Of a stretch of 64,000 nucleotides of DNA, positions 34,709 through 45,800 are shown piece by piece. The DNA lies in assembly GCA_002335605.1 (NCBI GenBank), contig BEDY01000001.1, forward strand, positions 496,001 through 560,000, written 5' to 3'. The notes under the pieces are model-generated. The model ran no database searches. It saw only the letters and a list, made by a program, of their open reading frames with translations, and had not been told where the DNA came from. Positions within the stretch are counted from its first letter, which is position 1. Each line of letters starts with the position of its first letter. Source of the DNA: Prillingera fragicola (Eukaryota > Basidiomycota > Tremellomycetes > Trichosporonales > Trichosporonaceae). The translations under genes and the position numbers were made by a program.

Positions 34709-35194
34709 ATGCATCTCCTCGGCCACTACCTGCCAGAACACAAGGCGGTCCGCATCGCGCTGCGCAGCTTTTACGGCATTTCCAACGCCACGGCGTCGCG
34801 CATCCTCGCCCGCCTCCAGATCCCAGACATGGCGCTCGTCTCCTCGCTCACCGAGCCCCAAGTCACCGCCTTGTCCGCCTACCTCTCCTCCCCGGCCACC
34901 TCGGAGCCTCCCGCACTCACCTCCGTCGTCGCTCCCGGCGTCCAGGCTTCCCAGCCCGCCGAACGCTCGGCCGCAACAGCAACCGCAGCGGCCGCAGCCG
35001 ACCCCCTCAACTCGCTCAAGATTGAGACCGACCTGCGCCGCTCGCGCCAGGCCGATATCGTCCACCACCGCAACGTCGGTACCTACAAGGGACGTAGGCA
35101 TGCCATGGGTCTGCCTGTGCGCGGACAGAACACGCGTTCCAACGCCAAGACGGCGCGCAGGCTCAACAGGATCAACAGGAGGAACTTTAGGTGA
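34709..35194 (+). CDS. Mitochondrial small-subunit ribosomal protein uS13
   Basis: 161 residues from MHLLGHYLPEHKAVRIALRS, a typical uS13 start followed by FYGISNATASRILARLQIP (the H2TH region). The basic C-terminus binds 16S-like rRNA (HRNVGTYKGRRHAMGLPVRG, QNTRSNAKTARRLNR). An Ala/Pro/Ser-rich insert of about 55 residues (around SERSAATATAAAAADP-like sequence, residues 70-110) is absent from bacterial uS13. I chose 34709 although the frame is open further upstream, because the family begins here. The stop TGA is part of an AG|GTGAGT donor-like sequence; a second C-terminal exon at 35434-35524 would be in frame if spliced. Confidence 0.92.
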   Translation: MHLLGHYLPEHKAVRIALRSFYGISNATASRILARLQIPDMALVSSLTEPQVTALSAYLSSPATSEPPALTSVVAPGVQASQPAERSAATATAAAAADPLNSLKIETDLRRSRQADIVHHRNVGTYKGRRHAMGLPVRGQNTRSNAKTARRLNRINRRNFR

Positions 35195-36024
35195 GTCGCA
35201 GGCCGTTCGCTCCCGCGGCGCACCGCGGAAGGTCAGAGGGGAGGGGAAAAGAGAGGTGATGGTTGTGGAGCTTGAGACCGTGATCGAGGCAGCAGTTTGG
35301 TCGAGGATCGCGTCTGGCACCAGCGGCTCGAGACCTCTGCTCCGCCGCAATCTCTCAACTCTGCGGCACTCTCCTCTTTGGTCTTGCCTCCTCCATTCAC
35401 TCTCAGCGTCTGGACCACACACTGACATCCCAGCTCATCCCCCATCCTCGACCTCGCATCCTTTCCCGAGCCCCCCGTCCCGCAGCCCCCGAGCCAGATC
35501 TTGCGGCTGTTGGGCAAGCAGTAGGCGCCGCCAGCCACACAGGAAGAGAGGAGTAGACACCTAGAGGTGTAGAGATGGAGGGAGTCACTTATGCATTTAA
35601 CATCACACGTTTATCTGCGACGGAGCGTTCGATTGTGGGCGAGCAATGAAGCAAGTGGAGGGTTGTGGTTGTGCCACGCGCGGAATCACCCGATGGCCAG
35701 ACCAACGACATGCCTCTTCCCACTTACTGCAGCGCTCTCGTCAGTAGGAGCCAGCAAGGAGCGTCGCGCACATGTACATGCTAACAGAAAAGAGTAGAGA
35801 AAGGATACGAAAACTGCTCTGTGTTTTTGGGTGTTTTGCTTGGATTTCTCGGTCGTGATCTCGTGTCAAAGAACAGTGCAAGAGATACAGGGTACAGAAA
35901 CTGAGCGATGCGATGCCGTGAGGGGTGAGCCGTGAGCTGAGCCAAGAAGGGTTGGGTGGTGTAATGATGCTGTGGAGTTTTCTAGTCGTAGGTCGCAAGC
36001 AGCGCTCGCTGAGGCGCGAGAGGC
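35195..36024. other. Convergent intergenic region with a possible alternative uS13m 3' exon
   Basis: A CTGAC branch and CAG acceptor at 35431-35433 precede an open stretch (35434-35524) in phase with a splice from 35190. The remainder is 3' flank of uS13m and of the CBS/PB1 gene; AT-rich around 35780-35840. Confidence 0.4.
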
Positions 36025-38397
36025 CTACTTGCTGCCTCGCGAGGCGATAAAGACACCAACAATGACAACACCCAAGAACCCGATTGCAGCAGGCAAGGCG
36101 AGGTCCTTGGGGAGAACACCGCCAATCAACTCCTCGGCCGGTTTGGCGTGGACAACGCCCTTTGCACCGAAAGTGGGCTCGACGGCCGGGTCTGCCGCGG
36201 GGTCCTCGAGCTTCTTCTCGACAACATCAATGACCTCAACCTTGGTCTCGGCCTCCTTGAGCTTCTCGACGGCCTTTTCGCCACCATTATCCCGGGCAGC
36301 GAGCTCCCAGTTCTTGCCGCCGTTGACGTACAGGACCAAGCGGTCGGAGCGCTGGCTGCGGGCAATCTTGACGGCGTCGGTCACGTCGCCGTCGGCGGTC
36401 ATCTCGACAAGATCTCCCTCGTCGTCGGTGTACGACAGGGTGAACACGGAAGGATCGGGAACGTGCGAGGAGGGCTCGGCGGGAGTGTCAAAGAAGGGGT
36501 CGCTGACGAGCTTGCCGTGGACAATGTCGCGGAGAAGCTCATAGTTGTCGTGCCTCGCCTGGAAGCGGTGGGTGCGGCCCGAGGGAGTCTTAAACTTGAA
36601 CACGTACGTGCCATCGTCGACAGGGGGTGCGGGGGCGACCGACGAAGCGGGGCCCTTGGACATGCCAATGTCCGAGCGGTCATCGGCGACAACCGACGCA
36701 GAGTCTCCGGGCATGACCTCGGAAATGGGCGAGGTGATACTCGAGAGACCGCGCTGGTGAGATGGCCTTGACGGTGTGTCGGGGCGGTCGTCGCGCGAAA
36801 GCGCAGACGCCGAGTCATCGTCGACGGCAGACTGGTTGAGCGTGTCAAAGAACTTGCCCCACATGGGTCCGGTCTCGCTGCCGCGATCCTCCTGCATTGA
36901 CTCAATTTGCTCAAGCGTCGCGTATGTGAGCTTGAGAACGTCGACAATGCCCATGAGGCGGCCGTCCTCGTCCACAACGGGGAGGTTGAGGTAGTGGCCG
37001 TTGTGCATCTTCTTGAGTGCGTCCTGGACAATCATGTTGGGAGGAGCAGTGTCCGGGTGAGGGGTCATGACGCGGACGACGCTGCAGCGCGAGGCATCGA
37101 GGCCAGCGGCGATGACACGCAGGACAATGTCCTTTGAGGTGAAAATACCGGCAATCTTGGGAGGGCCGATGGGGCCGTTGGTGGCCCCCGAGAGGGCAGA
37201 GTTGCCAGTGCTGGCCTCGAGCACGCACACGGCAGTGGTGCGACGCTCCTTCATGAGCCGAGCAGCGTCACGGACCGAAGTGCGGGGCGAGACGGTAGGA
37301 GGGGGGAGAGAAGTGTCGAGGACCGAGTTGAGATCGGGCTGGGCCATGCGCTCACGAAGAGCGTCGACGTAAGCCATCATGGCAGCGGCCTGGGGGTTGC
37401 CCGAAAGACCGGGACCGAGCTCAGTCTGGACACCGGCAAGGGCAGCAGACAGCTGGTTGGTGGCCGAAGAGCTACGCTCAACCTTGGCGAGGGCATCGTG
37501 GAACACCTTGGTAATGTCAAGAAGACCAACAACGTCGCCGTCATCGTTGCAAACGGGCAGGTGACGGAAGTGACGCGAGACCATGAGCTGGAGGGCCTCG
37601 GTGGCGCTTGTAGTGTCACGGGTAACCATGGGGTTGCGGGTCATAATCTGCGCCACAGTGGTGGTGCGGGGGTCGAGGCTGTCGGCCGTAACACGGAAAG
37701 CCAGGTCCTTGGCGGTAAAGATGCCGCTCAGGCCCTCCTCGTCGTCCACGACGAGAACACAGTCAGTGCGCTTTGCGGCACACAGCTGCGAGGCGTCGGC
37801 GACGCTCATGCCCTCGGGGACAGTGAGGGCAGGGCTGGGGCGGAGACCGGCGACGGTGCCCTTGAGCGAGCGCTTGGAGGTGCGCTGCTTGCTCATACCC
37901 GAGCCCTGAGGAGTCGACTGGACCTGCTCGGGACCGCCGCGAGTGGGGCGCTTGCGTGAGAGCTCACTCTCAATCTTCTTGCGAAGCGACTGTAATTTTG
38001 AACCAAAGCCGCGAGACGAGACATTGCGCGAGAGTTTGCCAGTGGGTGCGATTTCAGTTTTAGAGACCGACGAGTGGTAGCGTTTACGAGGCGGGTCCGT
38101 TGGAGTGACGTTGCCAGGCGAGTCGTCAGAAGGCGTGGTAGGGAACGTTACCGGGGCGATTGAGGGTCGGTTAGGGAGTCCGGAAATGGCGCGTTCAGAT
38201 TTGGACGGCGTTGGTGGAAGGCCAGCGCGAGGTGTAGCGTCGGGAGATGGCGATGCCGATAGGTCAGATGCCGGGGGAGTTTCGAGTTGTTTGGGAGTCG
38301 ACACAGGATAGACGGGTGGTTGTTTTTCGTCGGCAGCGAGAGGAGGGGTTGGCGCAGAGGGAGAGAGCGTGAAGGGGAGGGTCTGAGCGTTGAACAT
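36025..38397 (-). CDS. Tail-anchored CBS/PB1 domain protein (S. pombe Mug70-like)
   Basis: Intronless, 790 residues from MFNAQTL; the frame is open further up but only from a GTG. The N-terminal 190 residues are Pro/Ser-rich. Four CBS motifs in two pairs follow: AAKRTDCVLVVDDEEGLSGI, ATEALQLMVSRHFRHLPVCN, RDAARLMKERRTTAVCVLEA and QDALKKMHNGHYLNLPVVDE, each with a downstream GIFTxKDL- or GxxD-type strand. A PB1 domain follows a Ser-rich linker (YVFKFKTPSGRTHRFQA ... YTDDEGDLVEMTADGDV). The end is a single hydrophobic helix, LPAAIGFLGVVIVGVFIA, then SRGSK, so it should be a tail-anchored membrane protein. CBS pairs bind adenosine nucleotides and PB1 mediates heterodimerisation; the exact role is unknown. 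I recall this CBS+PB1 arrangement from S. pombe Mug70. Confidence 0.88.
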   Translation of the reverse strand: MFNAQTLPFTLSPSAPTPPLAADEKQPPVYPVSTPKQLETPPASDLSASPSPDATPRAGLPPTPSKSERAISGLPNRPSIAPVTFPTTPSDDSPGNVTPTDPPRKRYHSSVSKTEIAPTGKLSRNVSSRGFGSKLQSLRKKIESELSRKRPTRGGPEQVQSTPQGSGMSKQRTSKRSLKGTVAGLRPSPALTVPEGMSVADASQLCAAKRTDCVLVVDDEEGLSGIFTAKDLAFRVTADSLDPRTTTVAQIMTRNPMVTRDTTSATEALQLMVSRHFRHLPVCNDDGDVVGLLDITKVFHDALAKVERSSSATNQLSAALAGVQTELGPGLSGNPQAAAMMAYVDALRERMAQPDLNSVLDTSLPPPTVSPRTSVRDAARLMKERRTTAVCVLEASTGNSALSGATNGPIGPPKIAGIFTSKDIVLRVIAAGLDASRCSVVRVMTPHPDTAPPNMIVQDALKKMHNGHYLNLPVVDEDGRLMGIVDVLKLTYATLEQIESMQEDRGSETGPMWGKFFDTLNQSAVDDDSASALSRDDRPDTPSRPSHQRGLSSITSPISEVMPGDSASVVADDRSDIGMSKGPASSVAPAPPVDDGTYVFKFKTPSGRTHRFQARHDNYELLRDIVHGKLVSDPFFDTPAEPSSHVPDPSVFTLSYTDDEGDLVEMTADGDVTDAVKIARSQRSDRLVLYVNGGKNWELAARDNGGEKAVEKLKEAETKVEVIDVVEKKLEDPAADPAVEPTFGAKGVVHAKPAEELIGGVLPKDLALPAAIGFLGVVIVGVFIASRGSK

Positions 38398-39566
38398 GGC
38401 GGGGGGATGAGCCACGAAAGGGGCTGGGAAAGAAGAAGGAGGGATGGATAGTGGAGTGGGAGCACGAATCACAACACGACCAGCAGATAGTCATATAGGA
38501 CTGGCGGCGACGACAACGAGCGACGACGCAAGAGGTGAGGTATCCCATAACAATGGAATCCCAACGCTACCCTTGTTTACGCCAATCCCCCGAAGCGAAG
38601 CGAGAACGCCTCGTCGGCGGGGTTCGCAAACTGGCTACCGCCTTGTGCTTCGCCGCTCCTCTCCGGGGGGTCATGCTATACCAGATAACAAACTAGCACA
38701 ATAGTGCCATGTTTTGTAGCCGGTACGTGAGAGCCGCCAGAGGCGAGAAGCATGGTGCCACGTGTAGGTGCGTGTGTGTGTGCCACGATCGCAGTGGTAC
38801 TTCAGAACCGTTGGGTTCTGTCACACCGCCGAGAGAGATAGGAGGATTGAGGGGGTTCGTCGTTACTACTCACCTCGTCACGGCGATTCTGCTTTCTCCT
38901 GGTGTCGGTTGAATGGTTTGAAATTGAGCTCATGGCTGGTGATCCTGGGGTTGAAGAGCTAGAGGTAGAGGTGTGTAGTGCACCACTTGGAACCGGGATG
39001 CGTGACATGTACTGTTTAAAAGGGCAAGCGGGGTGGAATGGGGAGTGTTTATGTGTAAATGTTGTGTTGCTCCCAGCAGTGATTGCGGAGGAGCGTGGGG
39101 AGGAGCGAAGAGAGAGAGTGAGCAGGAGCAGCAGAAGGGGATTGGACACTGGTGTTTGTTTTTCTCCAGCAACGTCTCTACCCACAGGACATTCCACCCA
39201 ATGATTACGTAGGAGCAACCGCCACAACAATGACGTGTAAGGTGATACTCACCGTAGCGACAGAACAACCCCTACAGCCATCCCTATGCATCTCATGACT
39301 GCACGTGAACATTACTCTGCATGTTCTGTCGGTAGGACATACTCTCCTAATGTACAAGACATGTCCCGATCTCCCGCAGTGGAGCTGCAACTCACTAGAA
39401 CGAACCGAATAATCATCCAGTCGTGAGAGGGTTGTGGAGACCCCACACTGAGATTCTGTTTGTGCCTGTGTGTAGCTTGTTGCAACCCATTGTCATCCAG
39501 CATCATCCCTTGCACAGTCCACCTCGTCCACGTCCAAGAGCCCGAGCAGCTGACAGAGGCCACACA
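38398..39566. promoter_or_regulatory. 1.17-kb divergent promoter region, CBS/PB1 and F-box-like genes
   Basis: Short frames on both strands without protein-like features. Pyrimidine-rich stretches flank both genes. No gene or RNA recognised. Confidence 0.5.
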
Positions 39567-41782
39567 ATGCTCATAGCCGACATTTTCCAACGGCAGGGCC
39601 ACGAACTCATCGTAGAACGGATCCTAGCTGATCTCGACTGGAAAACGCTGCTGGCTGCTAGTACCGTGAGTCACCTCCTGCTGCCTATCGCTCACCCCGC
39701 AGACATGCACAAACCTCAATAAGCTCATCTCTACCAGCTCGCGCCTCCAGCTCATTCTCCGACATGCCTATTATGCCTTGCCGTCGGTGCACGCAAAGTT
39801 CCTGAGCGAGAAGACACCAGCAAAAGAAATCGAACGCGAGATTGATGTGCAGTTGCGTTGGGCGACATTGAATCCTAAACGCATTGATGTCGTCGCGCGG
39901 CCGCATCTGGGACGGTCGATATTGACTCATGGACTGTTGGTGACGTACAATACCTACCTCCAGGATGAACTGGATGAGGGCGACGGTGGGGATGATCTCG
40001 TGTTCGAGACGGCGCCGCTGTTGCTGGGACCAGGCCAACCAGCGTTTCAAACTACGGACGACGATGACGAAGCCGACGTCGAGGAGGATGAAGAGGACGA
40101 AGAAGATGGCTCAGAAGATGACGCTGGCCCAGTCGTGATCGACATCCCCGACGTGGACGACATTGACGACATCGATCCCGACGCCTGGGAGCTCGCACCT
40201 ACAGAGGGCTCGCTTGGCAGCGTCCCCGAGATCAAGACTGACACGCACCGTTTCGCATCGTGGACAGTCTGGGACGTCGGAGCTGCGCGTAACGTCGACC
40301 CCGCCGTCCCGCTCGAGCAAGCTGCGCTGCAGTGTACTTTCCGCCCTGGGTTTCGCTTTTTGCACCTCGCCGCGTCGAGGGATGAGAATGTCGTGGCCGT
40401 CTCGACGACCGAGGTGCAGGATCGAAGCTCGGGGGCGGTGATTGTCGCCAAAATACACTTTTACCTTCTTGAGTCATCAACAGGTCAAGCCTGGGGAGCC
40501 CATGAAGGCGGCCTGACACCCACCCCGCATCCCGGCGCAGCGAAACAAGTTCTCGAAATCGAAGTCCCGTGGCTCCGCCCCGAGGAGATGTACGAAGACT
40601 GGCGCGACCGCAAAGTTGCCTGTTTCTTGACCTTCGGTCCCGGTGGGGTAATCTGGGTTCAGCTGCATGCTCCCGGCGGCGCAACCCTCTTGAACTGGAA
40701 GACGGGCGAGGTCGTTTTCAAAGCCGACATTGATGCAGACATGGACGACCGCTTTCCTATTGCTGCCGACACGGTACTGGCTCTGGGTACCCCTCCATGG
40801 ACGACGAGCGACGACGCGGCGCCAGAGAACCACATTGCGCTGCATCGCGGGCATCTCTGTTTCATCTCTGCCGGCGACGGCCCGCGCTCGCCTTACACCA
40901 CTTCAGCGACCACCGGCGTCCACGAGGCGGGGACAGTCAACCTGCCCTCCATGGCACGCCCATACTATCGGAACCACCCGGACACGGGCCCCACGCCATC
41001 TGACTTTCCCATGGAGTACATCGAAGGTGTAACGGATCTCGACGCGAGGCTGCTCGCAGCGACCGTGTGGGTGGACGATGACTCGCAGGAGCGATACTCT
41101 TACACGGCCATCATCAGGCTGGACGCATTGAGGGCGCGCATGTCAGCGCAGCTGCGCGAGAGCGGGCTGAGCCCCGCGTTGTCTTTTGGCGAGCTGGGTG
41201 GGTTGGTGGATATGGAGACGTTTGATTTCGGCTGCGCGTGGGCGGGCACATCTGGTTTACGAGCTGTGGTCGTGTCGCACGACGACCTCGAGCGGCCAGT
41301 TGGCGAGGACGACACCGGTGGGGACGGCCTCAAGATTGCCATCCGTGACTACAGGTTTCGCTCAGCAGACCTCGGGGCACTGGTACACCCAGGCCCGCTT
41401 GCGAGCTGCCACCCACAGACGACGACAATGGACGATTCGGCCGACCTCGCTGACCGTGACCACCTCGACACTCCGGAATTCTACCTCTCCAACCCCCGCC
41501 AGACCGACGACTACTATACCGGTGGCGAGCTCACGAGCACGATGTTCAAAGACTTTAGACTGGAGAAAAGGCTGGCGCGGCCCGCCTGGGAGGCAAACTT
41601 TGAAGTGTTTGGGCGGCCAATCGAGGATCTCAACGTTACGGGTGTCATGACTGATGCGGAGAGGTTGTGCCTGGCTACAGTGAGTCACTCTGTCAGCGGT
41701 GCCACGAGCGGGAGCTGCGTTGGTTGTACGCGTATGAGCTGACGGTCAACAGAGAAGCGAGCTGTGGGTCATGCAGTTCTGA
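39567..41782 (+). CDS. F-box-like protein of unknown function
   Basis: Exons 39567-39665, 39703-41679, 41753-41782 give 701 residues. The N-terminus (GHELIVERILADLDWKTLLA, then ASTTCTNLNKLI joined across intron 1) fits the F-box pattern, the Skp1-binding part of SCF ubiquitin ligases. A strongly acidic stretch (residues about 140-165, EEDEEDEEDGSEDD) follows, then a long region with beta-rich, WD/propeller-like character (ASRDENVVAVSTTEV, KVACFLTFGPGGVIWVQLHA, SYTAIIRLDALRA) but no clear repeat signature. The last exon encodes only RSELWVMQF, a small terminal exon. Substrates cannot be inferred. Confidence 0.72.
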
Positions 41783-42337
41783 GTCGGCGAGGGGGCGTGA
41801 AGAGGTGGGGTTGTGGCTGGAGGGAGATGTGGCAGTCGTGTCCATCCTGGCACGCGCCACAACCACAGGCAGCGCGCATGCAGACGCAGCACAGGCGCGC
41901 TGTGAGGAAAAAGTGGTAGCATCAGCAGTTACAGTGTGCTGTAGGCACCACGTCATCATATGCATGTGCCCATAGAGCACGACGGACGCGCTGTTCTTGT
42001 GATTGTTCTTGTTATTGTGTTCAGGTCCTCGCTGGTGTTTCGGATATACTGAAACCAGGAACCACTGTGCTACTGAACGGGATCAGATTACGTAAATCCT
42101 GCCCCGCGTCTGTTCCATCCGCCGCGTCTCTCTGCGTCTTTGAGATCGGCCACCACGTTGCACTTTTACCCCGCCCAGCGTCCTTCATCGACCCTCTTCC
42201 CTCTCTCTTTCACTCTTCTCTACTCGTCTCTCTCTTTCACAGCAGACACACATCTCGAAAGCGGGCACACCTCCCGTCACCGCGTCGCCCCAACCCCCAT
42301 CCCTAACCCAGCCAGCGCGCGCTCCACGCCAAGGGGA
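41783..42337. promoter_or_regulatory. Intergenic, PMR1 promoter with CT-rich leader
   Basis: A long pyrimidine tract (42180-42245) precedes TTTCACAG, a possible 5' UTR intron end, about 95 bp before the PMR1 ATG. The PMR1 frame is open back to 42140 but reads like leader. Confidence 0.5.
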
Positions 42338-45300
42338 ATGGACACTTCGCTCCGCCCCCACTCTGCGCCATACAAGCGCAAGCTCACGCCTCCCCAGAGC
42401 CGCACCACCTCGCCGCGCCCCGACGACATGCCGCCAGCAGCATCTTCGTCAGCGTACGGCGGCCGCACGCCGCGCAGTGCCGAACGCCGCGTGCTCCCGC
42501 CCACCGCGTCCGACTCTGCGCTCACAGACGACGAGACCGACCCCTCCGCCGCGGGATACGCGTACAGCACCACGCTGAGGAGGCAGAGCTCGCCGACGCG
42601 GGCGAGGGATATGCGCGGCTCGCACAGCCCCGTGAGGGGTATGATGGGGCGCGACGCTGCTAATCCCTACGAGGCTGCGAATGGGACGACCGTGTTTGAC
42701 GCCGAGACTGACGAGCCTGGGTTTGTGGAACGCGCGACCTTGTTTATGCGCCGCGTTACCAACCGTGGATATGAGGAGGTTGCGCCTGATCCGAGGGATG
42801 CAGAGAGGAGGATGAGGGAGACGCCGAGTGCTGTTTATGCGCATAAGAGTGTTAGCGTCAGTGTCAGCCCAGCCGGCCTCCCGTGTCTCGAACTTTTGCT
42901 GACGTCGCAGGAAACACTGCACGACTTCAACACGTCAGCAACGCTCGGTCTGCAGCCTACAGACATTGCCGGCTTGTTAGGCCGCTACGGCCCCAACGAG
43001 TTTGAGCTACCGCCCGACGAGCCCCTCATGCTCAAGTTTGCCAAGCAAGTGTATGAGAATCCCCTCATCCTGCTCTTGCTTGGTAGCAGTGTGGTGTCAG
43101 CACTCATGGGCAACTACGAGGATGCCGGCTGTGTCGTGGTTGCCGTCGCGATTGTCTTGACTGTTGGATTCGTCCAGGAGCAGCGGTCTGAAAAGTCGCT
43201 CGAGGCGCTCAACAAGCTTGTGCCCCACTACTGCAACTTGATCCGCAACGGCCACCCCCACACCCCGCTCGCCAACACGCTCGTCCCCGGTGACCTCGTG
43301 ACGTTCAATGTTGGCGACCGTATCCCTGCCGACATTCGGCTCATCACCTCGGTACAGCTTGAAATCGACGAGTCGGCACTCACCGGCGAGACGCGCCCGG
43401 CCCGCAAGACCATTGAAATGTGCAAGCGCGGCGAGGGAGAGGACACGCACGGCGAGGGCGGCGGCATGGCCCTGGGTGAGCGTCACTGCATGGCGTTCAT
43501 GGGAACCCTCGTGCGCTCAGGTCACGGTTCCGGCATTGTCGTCGGCACCGGCAAGGATTCCGAGTTTGGCGTCGTGTTCTCCATGATGCAGGATGTCGAG
43601 GAGAAGCGTACCCCGCTTCAACTGTCAATGGACGACCTCGCCAAGCAGCTCTCAATCTTTTCGTTTGGTGTTATTGGCGTTATTGTCCTCATTGGAGTTT
43701 GGCAGCGCCGCTCATGGCTCGAAATGTTCACCATTGGTGTCTCGCTCGCCGTCGCTGCTATCCCCGAGGGTCTCCCTATTGTCACGACTGTCACACTCGC
43801 GCTCGGAGTCCTCCGCATGTCCAAGCGTAAGGCCATTGTCAAGAAGCTTCCGTCCGTCGAGGCTCTCGGCTCTGTCAGCGTCATCTGCTCGGACAAGACT
43901 GGCACCCTCACCAAGAACGAAATGACCGTCACCCACATCTACTCTGTCAACGACCTCATCGACCTTGGCCCGTACCTGCACGCCGCTGGCTCGCTTGGCC
44001 CCCGCAACCCTGCTACGTCCGAATTTGCCGCCACGGGCGCTCAGTCCAAGACGGCTCTGATTTCCAACTTGTGCAATAATGCCTTCCGCAACGAGCACGG
44101 CATCAATGTCGGTAACGCCACCGAGGTCGCGCTCCTCAACGTTCTGCCCATCCTGCACGTCGAGGATGAGAGGAAAAACTTTGAGCGCAAAGACGAGATC
44201 CCCTTTTCGTCCGAGACTAAAAACATGTTTGTGTGTGGCTCGCTCAACGGCGGAGCGGACATGGTCTACATGAAGGGCGCGGTCGAGTCGGTCCTCTCCC
44301 GCTGCAAGTATTATTATGTCACCGACTCGTCGACTCCGGTCCTGGACGCAACGACCCGCGAGACAATCATCGCCAAGGCTACGGAGGTGTCGAGTCGCGG
44401 TCTCCGTGTCATTGCCATGGCGTACGGCTTCGCAAAGGGCACCCTCGGCGAGAACGAGGATCTTGTTTTCACTGGATTCGAGGCAATGATGGACCCGCCC
44501 CGCCGCGGCGTAGCGCACGCCATAACGGCACTGCACGGCGCGGGCATCCAGGTTGTCATGATTACTGGTGACGCCGAGCCGACTGCTCTGGCCATTGCGC
44601 GCGAGCTCGGCATGAAGGTCTCGCCGTCGAATCTTGAAGGCGCCATGTCAAGTTGCATGCTCGGCTCCCAGGTTGATCAGCTGTCTGAGCGCGAGCTCAT
44701 TGAGCGCGTCCCTTCTGTTACGGTGTTTGCACGCACGACGCCGCGCCACAAGATGGCCATTGTCAAGGCGTGGCAGATGCGCGGTGCCGTTGTCGCCATG
44801 ACGGGTGACGGTGTGAACGACTCGCCTGCCCTCAAGATGGCCGACATTGGCGTCAGTATGGGCCGCAGCGGTACTGATGTCGCCAAGGAGGCCGCCGATG
44901 TTATTCTCGTCGACGACGACTTTGGATCCATCCTGCCTGCCGTCGAGGAGGGTCGGTCAATCTTCTTCAACATTCAAAACTTCCTGTCCTTTCAGCTCTC
45001 CACTGCGGTCGCTGCGCTGTCCCTCATCACGCTCAGCACGATTCTCCGCCTCGCAAACCCGCTCAACGCTATGCAGATTCTGTTCATCAACATTCTCATG
45101 GACGGTCCCCCCGCGCAGGCGCTCGGCGTCGACCCAGCCCGCCGCGAAGTCATGGCTATGCGCCCGCGAGCCAAGAACTCGAACGTGCTTTCCCGCCAGG
45201 TCCTTATTCGTGTCGGATTCTCATCGGCAATGATCATCTTTGGCACCTTGTTTATTTACGCCCACGAGACGAGCGACGGCAGCATGTCGCGCCGCGACCA

Positions 45301-45610
45301 GACCATGACCTTCACCGGGTTCGTGTTCCTCGACCTCGTGTCTGCGATTCAGAACCGTGGAATCACGACCCCGCTGAGCGGCAACCGCATGCTCTTCCTC
45401 ACGGTCTCGATCTCGTCGCTCTGCCAGCTTGCGTTGATCTATGTGCCGCTCCTGCAGCACGTCTTCCAGACGGAGGCGCTGGCCAGCAGGGACCTGTTCA
45501 TGCTCCTCGGTATTGCGGCCACGAGCTTTGCGCTACACGAGGTGCGCAGGTTGTGGGAGCGGAGGGAGGCAAAGGAGGAGATCGAGAACCAGGGGTTGGG
45601 AATGGCTTAA
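42338..45610 (+). CDS. PMR1: Golgi Ca2+/Mn2+ P-type ATPase, Pmr1/SPCA type
   Basis: Exons 42338-42856 and 42911-45610 give 1072 residues. It pumps Ca2+ and Mn2+ into the Golgi for glycosylation and secretion. Motifs: [15 protein letters not shown] with GRYGPNEF (SPCA N-domain), [18 protein letters not shown] (M1), LTGETRP (actuator, the dephosphorylation loop), [18 protein letters not shown] (M4), [14 protein letters not shown] (phosphorylated Asp), [14 protein letters not shown] and [20 protein letters not shown] (hinge). The rest of the TM segments follow to about residue 1050. The first 170 residues are a Ser/Pro/Arg-rich cytosolic extension longer than in yeast Pmr1. The 54-nt intron is a multiple of three without a stop, so retention would only insert 18 residues. 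Start 42338 has good context. Confidence 0.95.
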   Translation: MDTSLRPHSAPYKRKLTPPQSRTTSPRPDDMPPAASSSAYGGRTPRSAERRVLPPTASDSALTDDETDPSAAGYAYSTTLRRQSSPTRARDMRGSHSPVRGMMGRDAANPYEAANGTTVFDAETDEPGFVERATLFMRRVTNRGYEEVAPDPRDAERRMRETPSAVYAHKSVSVSVSPAGLPCLELLLTSQETLHDFNTSATLGLQPTDIAGLLGRYGPNEFELPPDEPLMLKFAKQVYENPLILLLLGSSVVSALMGNYEDAGCVVVAVAIVLTVGFVQEQRSEKSLEALNKLVPHYCNLIRNGHPHTPLANTLVPGDLVTFNVGDRIPADIRLITSVQLEIDESALTGETRPARKTIEMCKRGEGEDTHGEGGGMALGERHCMAFMGTLVRSGHGSGIVVGTGKDSEFGVVFSMMQDVEEKRTPLQLSMDDLAKQLSIFSFGVIGVIVLIGVWQRRSWLEMFTIGVSLAVAAIPEGLPIVTTVTLALGVLRMSKRKAIVKKLPSVEALGSVSVICSDKTGTLTKNEMTVTHIYSVNDLIDLGPYLHAAGSLGPRNPATSEFAATGAQSKTALISNLCNNAFRNEHGINVGNATEVALLNVLPILHVEDERKNFERKDEIPFSSETKNMFVCGSLNGGADMVYMKGAVESVLSRCKYYYVTDSSTPVLDATTRETIIAKATEVSSRGLRVIAMAYGFAKGTLGENEDLVFTGFEAMMDPPRRGVAHAITALHGAGIQVVMITGDAEPTALAIARELGMKVSPSNLEGAMSSCMLGSQVDQLSERELIERVPSVTVFARTTPRHKMAIVKAWQMRGAVVAMTGDGVNDSPALKMADIGVSMGRSGTDVAKEAADVILVDDDFGSILPAVEEGRSIFFNIQNFLSFQLSTAVAALSLITLSTILRLANPLNAMQILFINILMDGPPAQALGVDPARREVMAMRPRAKNSNVLSRQVLIRVGFSSAMIIFGTLFIYAHETSDGSMSRRDQTMTFTGFVFLDLVSAIQNRGITTPLSGNRMLFLTVSISSLCQLALIYVPLLQHVFQTEALASRDLFMLLGIAATSFALHEVRRLWERREAKEEIENQGLGMA

Positions 45611-45800
45611 GCTTGCAGCGGGCGAGAGCGCGAACGCGAGCGCAATGTAGCGGAGCAGCGGAGAGGAGGAGGAGCCGGAAACGCCGGTACTGTAGAAGCG
45701 CCTCGGTAGCATATCACATGTCTCAACTTCAATCTTGCATACGAGTTTCCGAGCTACGACCGAGCCACGTACAACTGCTGACAACCTCATCACATTTACA

